This document shows positions 41,207 through 48,256 of a DNA stretch of 64,000 nucleotides, piece after piece. The DNA is from Streptomyces cylindrosporus (GTDB taxonomy: Bacteria; Actinomycetota; Actinomycetes; Streptomycetales; Streptomycetaceae): the NCBI RefSeq assembly GCF_022698165.1, contig NZ_JALDAY010000013.1, forward strand, positions 62,001-126,000. The letters run 5' to 3'. How positions within the stretch are numbered: the stretch's first letter is position 1; every line of letters starts with the position of its first letter. The translations under genes were made by a program, and so were the position numbers. Below the pieces are notes generated by a model, which was given only the letters and a program-made list of their open reading frames with translations, made no database searches and was not told the origin of the DNA.

Positions 41207-42214
41207 ATGACGTCCGGGCGTCCCGCCGTGCCGCCCACCATCGCCGACGTGGCCCGCGCGGCCTCGGTCTCCAAGACCACCGCCTCGGACGCCCTGCGCG
41301 GACACGGCCGGGTCTCCGGGCCCACCCGCCGTGCGGTGCTCGACGCCGCCGCGCGGCTCGGCTACGCCCCCAACCGCAGCGCCCGCAGCCTGCGCACCTC
41401 GGTGACCGAGACCATCGCGCTGCACATCCCGGAGTTCCTGACCAGCGCCGAGTACTACATGTCGTTCGTCTTCGGCGTCGCCGAACAGGCCGCCCGCGCC
41501 GGTCTCAACGTCACCCTGCTGTCCTCCGGGCACCTCCCGTACCGCCGGGGCGCGGTCCCGCAGGTGGACGGGCTCGTGCTGTGCGACCCGTTCGCCGAGG
41601 ACCCGGTCGTGGAACAGCTGATGAGCAGCGGACTCCCCGTCGTCACCGCCGAGCGGTATGTCGGTGACCGGCAGCCGACCGGCGTCATATGGTCCGACCA
41701 CGACGCCTCGATGACCGAACTCCTCGACCACCTCCACGCCTCCGGCGCCCGGCGCCCGGCGTTCATCGCCTCCGACACCACCGGAGACTGGGCCCTCACC
41801 CTCCAAAGGAGCCATTCCCGCTGGTGCGCCGAGCGCGGACTGCCCGAGCTCGTCAGCAAGGTGCCGTTCGGCTCGACGCCCGACGTTCTCCAGGGTGCCG
41901 TACGGAAACTGCTGACCGAGGCACCCGAGACCGACGCGATCGTGTGCGCCGCGGACGGCGCCGCCGCGGCGATCCTGCCCGAACTCCGCGCGTCGGGACG
42001 CCAGGTGGGCGACGACCTGCTCCTCGCCTCCTGCGTCGACAGCTCCGCCATGCGCACGGCGGAACCTCCGATCACCGCGGTCGACCTGCGACCGCGGACC
42101 ATGGGCGCCGAATGCGCCCGCCTGCTCTGCGAGATCCTCTCCGGCGAAACACCGAAGGGCACCGTCCGCACCCTCCCCGTCGACCTGCGCGTCCGGGCCT
42201 CCACGAAGACGTAG
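41207..42214 (+). CDS. LacI-family transcriptional repressor
   Basis: 335 residues from ATG 41207, five bases after the fusion stop. HTH: PTIADVARAASVSKTTASDALRGHGRVSGPTRRAVLDAAARLGYAPNRSARSLRT, classic LacI. Periplasmic-binding-like core: LTSAEYYMSFVFGVAEQAARAGLNVTLLSS, VDGLVLCDPFAEDP, GVIWSDHDASM, AIVCAADGAAAAILPELRASGRQVGDDLLL and the final dimerisation stretch LRPRTMGAECARLLCEIL. It very likely binds the 22-bp palindrome before the operon and responds to the substrate of the kinase-lyase. Confidence 0.92.
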   Translation: MTSGRPAVPPTIADVARAASVSKTTASDALRGHGRVSGPTRRAVLDAAARLGYAPNRSARSLRTSVTETIALHIPEFLTSAEYYMSFVFGVAEQAARAGLNVTLLSSGHLPYRRGAVPQVDGLVLCDPFAEDPVVEQLMSSGLPVVTAERYVGDRQPTGVIWSDHDASMTELLDHLHASGARRPAFIASDTTGDWALTLQRSHSRWCAERGLPELVSKVPFGSTPDVLQGAVRKLLTEAPETDAIVCAADGAAAAILPELRASGRQVGDDLLLASCVDSSAMRTAEPPITAVDLRPRTMGAECARLLCEILSGETPKGTVRTLPVDLRVRASTKT

Positions 42215-42256
42215 AGGTGAAGACGTAGAGGCCCCCTCCGCAGCTGAGGTTGGGGA

Positions 42257-42754
42257 TTACCACCAAGGTGTGCGGGAGGCGACTCCGGTCCCGCCGCAGT
42301 CGGGGGCCGAGCGGGCGATGATGCAGGCGCGGAAGGCGACGCTGGAGCTCGCGCTGGTCTGGGTGCCCGACGTCCAGTACAGGCCCGAGCTGATGCTGAT
42401 GAAGGTGGCGCAGTCGGCGGCCCGGTCGCCGTTGATGTCGATCTCGAAGTACAGGTCGTAGTTGCTGGACCCGCCGGCCGCCCGGGCCCAGCCGTAGCGG
42501 GTGCCGCCCGCCAGGCCGGTGCGGATCTGCGCGGTGCCGGCCGAACTGCTCGCGCCCTGCGCGGCGGTGGTGACGCCGGTCGCGGTGTTGGGGTCGTTGA
42601 GGCCGGCCAGGCCGCCGCAGGCGACGGTCGGGCCCAGGGCGCGGGTTTCGGTGGCGGCGCCGGCCGGACCGGTGCTGTGGGCGAGCAGTGATCCGGCGAG
42701 CGCGAGCGTTGCCGCTGCCGCCAGTGCCGTGCGCCTGGTGTTGCTGCGTTCCAC
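42257..42754 (-). CDS. Small secreted protein with two disulfides
   Basis: 165 residues. Clear signal peptide (MERSNTRRTALAAAATLALAGSLLAHSTGPAGAAT). Mature part is beta-rich and Gly/Ser/Thr-rich with Cys at GLACGG, DCATF, RACII and PDCGG, so two disulfides are likely. No family recognised; it could be an extracellular enzyme inhibitor or structural protein. The end is NPWW-like (RTPWW). Followed in the convergent direction by the LacI gene and preceded by about 165 bases before the next plus-strand gene. Confidence 0.65.
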   Translation of the reverse strand: MERSNTRRTALAAAATLALAGSLLAHSTGPAGAATETRALGPTVACGGLAGLNDPNTATGVTTAAQGASSSAGTAQIRTGLAGGTRYGWARAAGGSSNYDLYFEIDINGDRAADCATFISISSGLYWTSGTQTSASSSVAFRACIIARSAPDCGGTGVASRTPWW

Positions 42755-42918
42755 GACGTTCCCCCTTCATGCCGCATGGTGTGGGCCAAGCCTGTCGGCA
42801 GGCTTCGTACGGCCGCCACACGTTGAAGCGGTGGCTTAAATGTCGCGGTGCACGGCATTGGCCGCTAGCCTCCTGACTTCGTTGCTCGAAGCTCTCCGTC
42901 CCTAGGAAGTGGCCTGCC

Positions 42919-43566
42919 ATGTCACTGGTCCGAGTGCACAACTTCTCCATCTCCCTCGACGGATACGGCACCGGAGAGGGCCTCAGCCGCGACGCGCCGT
43001 TCGGTCACGCCGGCGAGCGGTTGCACGAGTGGATGTTCGCCACCCGGTTCTGGCACGACATGGTGGGCCGGACCGGTGGCGGCACCGGTCTCGACGACGC
43101 CTTCGCGCGGCGGTTCGCGCCCGGGATCGGCGCCGAGATCATGGGGGCCGGGAAGTTCGGCTACCCCGGATGGCACAAGGACCCGGACTGGAAGGGGTGG
43201 TGGGGGCCGAACCCGCCCTTCCACACGCCGGTCTTCGTCCTCACCCATCACCCGCGGCCGTCGATCGAGATGGAGGGCGGCACGACGTTCCACTTCCTCG
43301 GCACCTCGCCCGCCGAGGCGCTGGAGCAGGCCCGCGAGGCCGCTGACGGCCAGGACGTACGCATCGGCGGAGGGCCCACGGTCGTCCGCGACTTCCTCGC
43401 CGCCAGGCTCATCGACCACCTGCACGTCGTGGTGGCCCCGATCCTGCTGGGGCGAGGCGTACGCCTCTGGGACGGGCTGGAGGACCTGGAGAAGGACTAC
43501 GAGATCGAGGCCGTCTCCTCGCCCAGTGGGGTCACCCATGTGACCTTCACCCGCGCGGGCGGTTGA
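42919..43566 (+). CDS. Dihydrofolate reductase-like (RibD C-terminal) protein
   Basis: 215 residues from ATG 42919. DHFR/RibD_C fold: VRVHNFSISLDGYGTGEG (start strand with SLDGY), GAEIMGAGKFGYPGW, TPVFVLTHHPRPSIEMEGG, VRIGGGPTVVRDFLAARLIDHLHVVVAPILLGRGVRLW. Catalytic acidic residue positions of true DHFR are not evident; this family reduces diverse substrates with NADPH or confers drug tolerance. Flanked by the secreted protein (divergent) and the AraC gene (convergent). Confidence 0.85.
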   Translation: MSLVRVHNFSISLDGYGTGEGLSRDAPFGHAGERLHEWMFATRFWHDMVGRTGGGTGLDDAFARRFAPGIGAEIMGAGKFGYPGWHKDPDWKGWWGPNPPFHTPVFVLTHHPRPSIEMEGGTTFHFLGTSPAEALEQAREAADGQDVRIGGGPTVVRDFLAARLIDHLHVVVAPILLGRGVRLWDGLEDLEKDYEIEAVSSPSGVTHVTFTRAGG

Positions 43567-43593
43567 ACCACCTCCTGACGAGCCCTCCGGGCG

Positions 43594-44391
43594 TCAGCGG
43601 GGCCGCTCCGCCTGCCCGGTGCGTCTGACTGTTCGGGGTGAGGCGCCCAGCTCGCGGCGGCAGGTCTTGTTGAACGCCTGGAGGTCGGGGATGCCGACGG
43701 TCGCGGCGATCGCGGGGATGGCGAGCGTCGAGGCGATCAGGAGGTGCCGGGCGCGTTCCATACGGCGGTGCCGGATGTAGCCGACGACCGTGAGCCCGGT
43801 GTCGGCCCGGAACAACCGGGTCAGATGGGTGTGGGAGATCCCTGCGGCACGGGCGATCTCTGGGATGTCCAGCGGGTCGGCGAGGTGCTCTTCGATGTGG
43901 GCCTTCGCTGTGCGCAGGGCGGGATGCCGGGACGTGCCGTGGGTGTCGGAGGAGCCGGTCAGGCCGGTCATGCGCCACAACACGGTCCACAGTTCCGCGG
44001 AGGCCCGCGCCGGGGACTGCGCGGCGGCCGCGACCGTCTGCCGCAGCAGCCCGCCGAGCACCGAGGCGTCCACCCCGGCGTCCTGCATCACCGGGACGCG
44101 GCGCAGTTCGCCCGCGCCGGGCAGCCGGAAGTGGGCGTACAGGTGCTCGGACGGTGTGGCGTCGTAGTGGAAGTGCACCTCGGTGTCGGGCGGCACGAGG
44201 CTCAGGTGGCCGGGGCGGATCGGATGCCGGAAGCCGTCGAACTCCAGGGCGCCGGAGTAGCCGTACAGATGAAGCTGCCACAGCCGCGGCAGCCGGAACA
44301 CGTCGTGCGGTCCGGTGTGGCCGTGGATGCCCACGCCCGCGTTCTCGACGTGCGGAGGCAGATCGAGGGCCAGCTCCACCGAGTGCGTCAT
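43594..44391 (-). CDS. AraC-family regulator with cupin-type N-domain
   Basis: 265 residues. N-terminal beta-barrel cupin (VFRLPRLWQLHLYGYSGALEFDGFRHPIRPGHLSLVPPDTEVHFHYDATPSEHLYAHFRLP) as in arabinose-type sensors. C-terminal HTH: AHIEEHLADPLDIPEIARAAGISHTHLTRLFRADTGLTVVGYIRHRRMERARHLLIASTLAIPAIAATVGIPDLQAFNKTCRRELGASP. Divergent from the PhyH gene with 70 bases between, so it probably activates PhyH and its downstream partner; the ligand is not known. Confidence 0.9.
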   Translation of the reverse strand: MTHSVELALDLPPHVENAGVGIHGHTGPHDVFRLPRLWQLHLYGYSGALEFDGFRHPIRPGHLSLVPPDTEVHFHYDATPSEHLYAHFRLPGAGELRRVPVMQDAGVDASVLGGLLRQTVAAAAQSPARASAELWTVLWRMTGLTGSSDTHGTSRHPALRTAKAHIEEHLADPLDIPEIARAAGISHTHLTRLFRADTGLTVVGYIRHRRMERARHLLIASTLAIPAIAATVGIPDLQAFNKTCRRELGASPRTVRRTGQAERPR

Positions 44392-44461
44392 GGTGGGAAA
44401 TTACCAGCACTCGTCGATTACAGCCCACGACTTCCGGGAAGCCGCTCCCTACGGTTGTCGC

Positions 44462-45280
44462 ATGCCAACCACACGACAACTGCTGAGTTCCGTCCAGGTG
44501 GCGCGGTTCGTGGCGCACGGCTTCCTGCGCCTGGACGGCATCGTGCCCCGGGAACTCAACGACGAGGCCCTCGACGTCTTCGCCGCCGGACTGCCCTCCG
44601 TGCCGTACGGGACTCCCGTGCCGAAGGCGTTCCCCGAGGGGTCCTTCGCCCGCCGGCTCCTCGAACTGCCCTCCGTCGCGGGCGCGTTGGAGAGCCTGGT
44701 GGGCCCGGACCCGACCGTCGACCACCACTTCGTGCACACCCGCGAACCACGCGAGGGCAGCGCGCAGCCACTGCACGCCGACGCGCTCATCGACCTGCGG
44801 ACCGACGCCTTCGACGTGCAGCTCATGTACTACCCCCGGGAGGTCACCGCGGACATGGGCGGCACGCTCATCGTCCCGGGCAGCCATCTGCGCCGCACCA
44901 ACGAGTCCGACACCGGCCGCTACCAGAACCTGCGCGGCCAGACCCGGCTGACCTGTCCCGCGGGCACGGTCGTCCTGCTCCACCACGGCATCTGGCACGG
45001 CGGCCGACGCAACGACAGCGACACCGTCCGCCACATGTACAAGATCCGCTTCAACCCGACGGTTGCGCAGGTACGGCTCTGGGACACCACGGACCTCCAC
45101 GACCCGGCCGTGGCCGAGGAGTTGGGCCGTACCTTCCCCTGGTACGAACCGGCCACCGGCCGCCTGGAGATCCACAACCGCATCAGGCTGTGGCGCTTCC
45201 TGTCCGCAGACCCCGACTTCGACATCGAGTACTGGGCCACCCGCATCGCCAACCGACCGGCACAAAGGAGCACGGCGTGA
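44462..45280 (+). CDS. Phytanoyl-CoA dioxygenase family protein (Fe(II)/2-oxoglutarate)
   Basis: 272 residues from ATG 44462. PhyH features: VARFVAHGFLRLDGIVPRELNDEAL, PLHADALIDLRTDAFDVQLMYYPREVTADMGGTLIVPGSHLRR (HxD of the metal triad, then the Arg-rich loop), and HHGIWHGGRRNDSDTVRHMYKIRF with the third His and the 2-oxoglutarate-binding Arg. It hydroxylates an unknown substrate. Its stop overlaps the next start (GTGA), so both are co-translated, and the divergent AraC protein probably controls them. Confidence 0.85.
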   Translation: MPTTRQLLSSVQVARFVAHGFLRLDGIVPRELNDEALDVFAAGLPSVPYGTPVPKAFPEGSFARRLLELPSVAGALESLVGPDPTVDHHFVHTREPREGSAQPLHADALIDLRTDAFDVQLMYYPREVTADMGGTLIVPGSHLRRTNESDTGRYQNLRGQTRLTCPAGTVVLLHHGIWHGGRRNDSDTVRHMYKIRFNPTVAQVRLWDTTDLHDPAVAEELGRTFPWYEPATGRLEIHNRIRLWRFLSADPDFDIEYWATRIANRPAQRSTA

Positions 45281-45561
45281 CCACTTCCACCTCCGTCCGG
45301 CAGCAGGTCCTGGTCCTCTACCTGGCCACGTCCGCCCTCGACTCCCCGGTCCTCGGCTGGGCCCGCTACGACGGAACCGGCACGACCCGCCCCACCACCG
45401 GAGACACCGACGAGCCGCCGTACGGGACGGGCGTGGCCGCCCTGCAGGACGGGTGGCGGCTCATCCAGGCGGCCCAGCTGATCCCGCCGTACCCCGGGGC
45501 GGAACACGAGACGTCGTTCCTCAAGCACGAGTTCTTCTTCGAACGCCTCGTGCCGGCGTGA
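45277..45561 (+). CDS. Small protein coupled to the PhyH dioxygenase
   Basis: 94 residues, GTG 45277 overlapping the dioxygenase stop. Beta-rich: QQVLVLYLATSALDSPVLGWARYDGTG, then GVAALQDGWRLIQAAQLIPPYPGAEHETSFLKHEFFFERLV. The final stretch looks like a strand-helix, and no TM segment or signal is present. Function unknown; the coupling argues it acts with the dioxygenase, as a binding partner or cofactor protein. Confidence 0.65.
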   Translation: MTTSTSVRQQVLVLYLATSALDSPVLGWARYDGTGTTRPTTGDTDEPPYGTGVAALQDGWRLIQAAQLIPPYPGAEHETSFLKHEFFFERLVPA

Positions 45562-45589
45562 GGCTGTCGCTCTGTGGTCCCTGGCCGCC

Positions 45590-46003
45590 TCAGGTGAAGT
45601 CCGCCGCGGTGATGCCGTCGGGATGTCCGGACGGCCATTCCACCAACTCGATCCGGTATCCGTCCGGGTCGGTGAGCCACGACGTCTTCGGGCCGTCAGG
45701 GCCGGCCGGGTACTGGAGGGATCCAGGCTTCAGGCCGGCTTCGGTCAGCTTCTCCAAAGTGGTGGCGAGCCCGTCCACGTGGATGGCGAGGTGGTCGAAA
45801 CCGCTGCCCACGTCGACCGGTCCGTCGCCGGGACGGTGGACCAGTTCGAGCGAGGCGGCCGGTTCGTCGGGGAACTTGAGGATGACGAGGTGACCCGCCT
45901 CGTCGGCCTGGACCCTGCCCAGTTCGGTGTAGCCCAAGGCGGTGTAGAAGCCGAGCGAGCGGTCCAGGTCGGTGACGCGGTAGGAGACGAAGAGCGTCTT
46001 CAC
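45590..46003 (-). CDS. VOC (glyoxalase-like) protein
   Basis: 137 residues. Single beta-alpha-beta-beta-beta VOC module pair: MKTLFVSYRVTDLDRSLGFYTALGYTELGR, HLVILKFPDEPAASLELVHRP, GFDHLAIHVDGLATTLEKLTEAGLKPG, KTSWLTDPDGYRIELVEWP. Metal ligand positions (His7-like, Glu in SLELV, His in GFDHLAI, Glu in IELVE) are partly kept. Proteins of this kind are glyoxalases or drug/dioxygenase relatives. Translationally coupled to the reductase upstream (ATGA, 46000-46003). Confidence 0.88.
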   Translation of the reverse strand: MKTLFVSYRVTDLDRSLGFYTALGYTELGRVQADEAGHLVILKFPDEPAASLELVHRPGDGPVDVGSGFDHLAIHVDGLATTLEKLTEAGLKPGSLQYPAGPDGPKTSWLTDPDGYRIELVEWPSGHPDGITAADFT

Positions 46004-46584
46004 GCGGCCTCCTGAGGTCGAAGCACCCGGTAGCGGAGATGCGTCACGTCTCGGTCCTCCAGCCGCCGCACGAGGTCGAGTTCGATGTGATCGCCGCCCA
46101 GGTGGTCGAACAGCCGTCGACCGTCCCCGAGGAGGACCGGAACCAGGTGAATCTCCATCTCGTCCATCTGCCCGGCCCGCAGAAGTGCCTGGGCCGCCCC
46201 CGCCCCATGGACCATGACCGGCCGGCCCGCTGCGGCCGAGCGGGCCTGCCGGGCGCAGTCCTCGACGTCGGTGACGAAACGCGCGTGGCCCGGCGGTACA
46301 TCGCCGTCGTCCACCCGGTGGGTGAGTACGAGGATCGGCACACCGTCATGGTGATCGCCCTGCCAGCGTCCGGCGAGCTCGAACGTCCGACGGCCGGAGA
46401 TCACCGCGCCGGTCGCCAGCGCTTCGCGGTAGACCTGGCCGCTCGGACCGTCGGCCTCCCGGTCGTCGAGCCAGTTGAAGAGCCGCCCACCGTCGCGTCC
46501 GAGCTCTTGCCCCGGCCGATCGTCCGGGCCGGCGACATAGCCGTCGAGGGACATCGACATGTACAGCCGAATGGGATTGCGCAT
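46000..46584 (-). CDS. Dihydrofolate reductase-like (RibD C-terminal) protein, second copy
   Basis: 194 residues. RIRLYMSMSLDGYVAGPDD-type start (IRLYMSMSLDGYVAGP), AVISGRRTFELAGRWQGDHHDGVPILVLTHR, VMVHGAGAAQALLRAGQMDEMEIHLVPVLLGDGRRLFDHLG. It belongs to the same family as the gene at 42919 but is clearly distinct. Paired with the VOC gene by a 4-bp overlap; DHFR-like/VOC pairs often occur in detoxification contexts, which is only suggestive. Confidence 0.87.
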   Translation of the reverse strand: MRNPIRLYMSMSLDGYVAGPDDRPGQELGRDGGRLFNWLDDREADGPSGQVYREALATGAVISGRRTFELAGRWQGDHHDGVPILVLTHRVDDGDVPPGHARFVTDVEDCARQARSAAAGRPVMVHGAGAAQALLRAGQMDEMEIHLVPVLLGDGRRLFDHLGGDHIELDLVRRLEDRDVTHLRYRVLRPQEAA

Positions 46585-46767
46585 CCTGGACTCCGTCTCT
46601 CCTCCGCGCCACCGGCAGTCGGCGGTTTCGGATCCGTCGACGGGGCGGGCTTGTCACAAGGAAGACTTCAGGCAGCAGGCGAACTCATCGGCCCGACGCG
46701 GCGGCAATGGTGCAGCGCTGAGGGGCAGGAGCTCGGTTGCGGCGGTGGACAGCTCCAAGCGGGTGTG

Positions 46768-47982
46768 TCAGCCCTCCCCGTGCGGGGACCGGAGCACGAG
46801 CAGTGTGATCTCGCTGGGGGCGAAGACGCGGAACGGTGGGCCCCAGAAGCCGGTGCCGCGGCTGGTGTACAGGAGGGTTCGGGTGCCGTGGTGGGTGAGG
46901 CCGGCGAGGGCGGGCTGGTCGAGGCGGACCAGGTGGTGGAAGGGCCAGATCTGGCCACCGTGGGTGTGGCCGGAGAGCTGGAGGTCGACGCCGGCGGCCG
47001 CGGCCCGGTCGATGAACTTGGGCTGGTGTGCCAGGAGCAGGACGGGCAGGTCGGTGTCGGCGCCGTGCAGGGCGGCGGCGAGATCGACGCGGTGGCCTTC
47101 CAGGCCGGAGGACTCGGCGGTGACGTCGTCCACGCCGGCGACCACGAGGGTGTCACCTCCGCGTTCGAGCAGCAGGTGGCGGTTGCGCAGCGGCTCCCAG
47201 CCCAGTTCGTCCATCAGGTCCACCCAGCCCTGGGCCTCGCTGTAGTACTCGTGGTTGCCGGTGACGTACACCCGGGCCCGGGTGGCCCGCACGGTACTGA
47301 GCGGAAGGGCCTGGGCGCGGCGGCGTTCGGCCGTGCCGTCGGCGATGTCGCCGGTGTGGCAGACCAGGTCGGCCTCCAGCGAGTTCACCGTCTCGCACAC
47401 CCGTGCCGACCAGCGGGCGCGGTCGAGGGGGCCGTAGTGGGTGTCGGTGATGAGGGCGACGCGCAGTCCGTCCAACCCAGAGCTCAGCCGCGGGAGTTGG
47501 ACGTCGACCCGGCGCACGCGTGGCACGCGGCGGGCCTCGGCGTACCCCCACAGGAGCAGTACGGCGGTCACGGCGAGAACGGCCCACGTGACGATACGGG
47601 CACGGTCCTCGCTCTCGCCGACCCCGGCCACGGTCAGGCCGAGCCGCAGGAGGACGCCGAGCAGAACGGACCAGGTGAACAGAACCCAGCTGGAGCCCAG
47701 CAGCGTGTCACCGATGATCGCCGCCCGGTCCTGTTGACGTCGGCCGTGGCCGCGCATCATCGCGAGCGGCATCCCGGTCAGGCCGAGGACGAACACAGCG
47801 GTTCCGGCCAGCGTGACCGGCAACGGCCAGTGCTGGCCGCCGTACAGGAGCACCCCGCAGGGGACTGCCCACAGCAGGACGGGAGCGATCATCGGGAGGT
47901 AGCGCATCAGCCGGAGCAGTGGGCTGCGCCGCGGTGCCCGCGCTTCATCCTCGGTGGGCCGGGTGTCGCTGGTATCGGTCAC
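46768..47982 (-). CDS. Membrane metallophosphoesterase
   Basis: 404 residues from GTG 47982 (AGGGAGG upstream); the ORF extends to 48057 but without a ribosome site. Four TM segments in the first 165 residues: LPMIAPVLLWAVPCGVLLYGG, PVTLAGTAVFVLGLTGMPLAMM, VLFTWSVLLGVLLRLGLTV, VTWAVLAVTAVLLLWGY. Catalytic domain from about 185: RVALITDTHYGPL, LVCHTGDIADG, ARVYVTGNHEYYSEA, LLLAHQPKF and LQLSGHTHGGQIWPF, the full calcineurin-like metal set. The family (YkuE-like) acts on phosphodiesters of cell-surface lipids or nucleotides. Confidence 0.92.
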   Translation of the reverse strand: MTDTSDTRPTEDEARAPRRSPLLRLMRYLPMIAPVLLWAVPCGVLLYGGQHWPLPVTLAGTAVFVLGLTGMPLAMMRGHGRRQQDRAAIIGDTLLGSSWVLFTWSVLLGVLLRLGLTVAGVGESEDRARIVTWAVLAVTAVLLLWGYAEARRVPRVRRVDVQLPRLSSGLDGLRVALITDTHYGPLDRARWSARVCETVNSLEADLVCHTGDIADGTAERRRAQALPLSTVRATRARVYVTGNHEYYSEAQGWVDLMDELGWEPLRNRHLLLERGGDTLVVAGVDDVTAESSGLEGHRVDLAAALHGADTDLPVLLLAHQPKFIDRAAAAGVDLQLSGHTHGGQIWPFHHLVRLDQPALAGLTHHGTRTLLYTSRGTGFWGPPFRVFAPSEITLLVLRSPHGEG

Positions 47983-48137
47983 GCTTGCCCTCCCTGACCT
48001 GGCGGCCTTCTCGCGCACTGTATCTCGTCGCACCCGATACGCCCCCTTCTTCCACAAGGCTGAACTTCTGGCTCAAAAGGCTCTGTTGGCCTCGTTGACA
48101 CGCCCCAAGCGCAGGCGTTTCACTCAACACTCGTGCA

Positions 48138-48151
48138 TGGCAACGTTGTCA
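48138..48151. promoter_or_regulatory. LacI-type operator, distal site of the GH92 gene
   Basis: TGGCAACGTTGTCA, a 14-bp near-palindrome with the central CG expected for LacI-family sites. It is mirrored by 48171-48184, the centres being 33 bp apart (three helical turns). Confidence 0.75.
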
Positions 48152-48170
48152 GGCTCGCAGGAACGGGTGC

Positions 48171-48184
48171 TGACAACGTTGCCC
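48171..48184. promoter_or_regulatory. LacI-type operator, proximal site of the GH92 gene
   Basis: TGACAACGTTGCCC, the reverse complement of the distal site except at one end. It ends 72 bases before the GH92 start. No LacI gene adjoins, so the repressor is encoded elsewhere or is a global one. Confidence 0.75.
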
Positions 48185-48256
48185 GCCACCGACGTTCCGT
48201 GGTTCCGGCGCGTCGGCACCTGATGTGCGAAGCACGAACTGTTGCGGAGGCAACCG

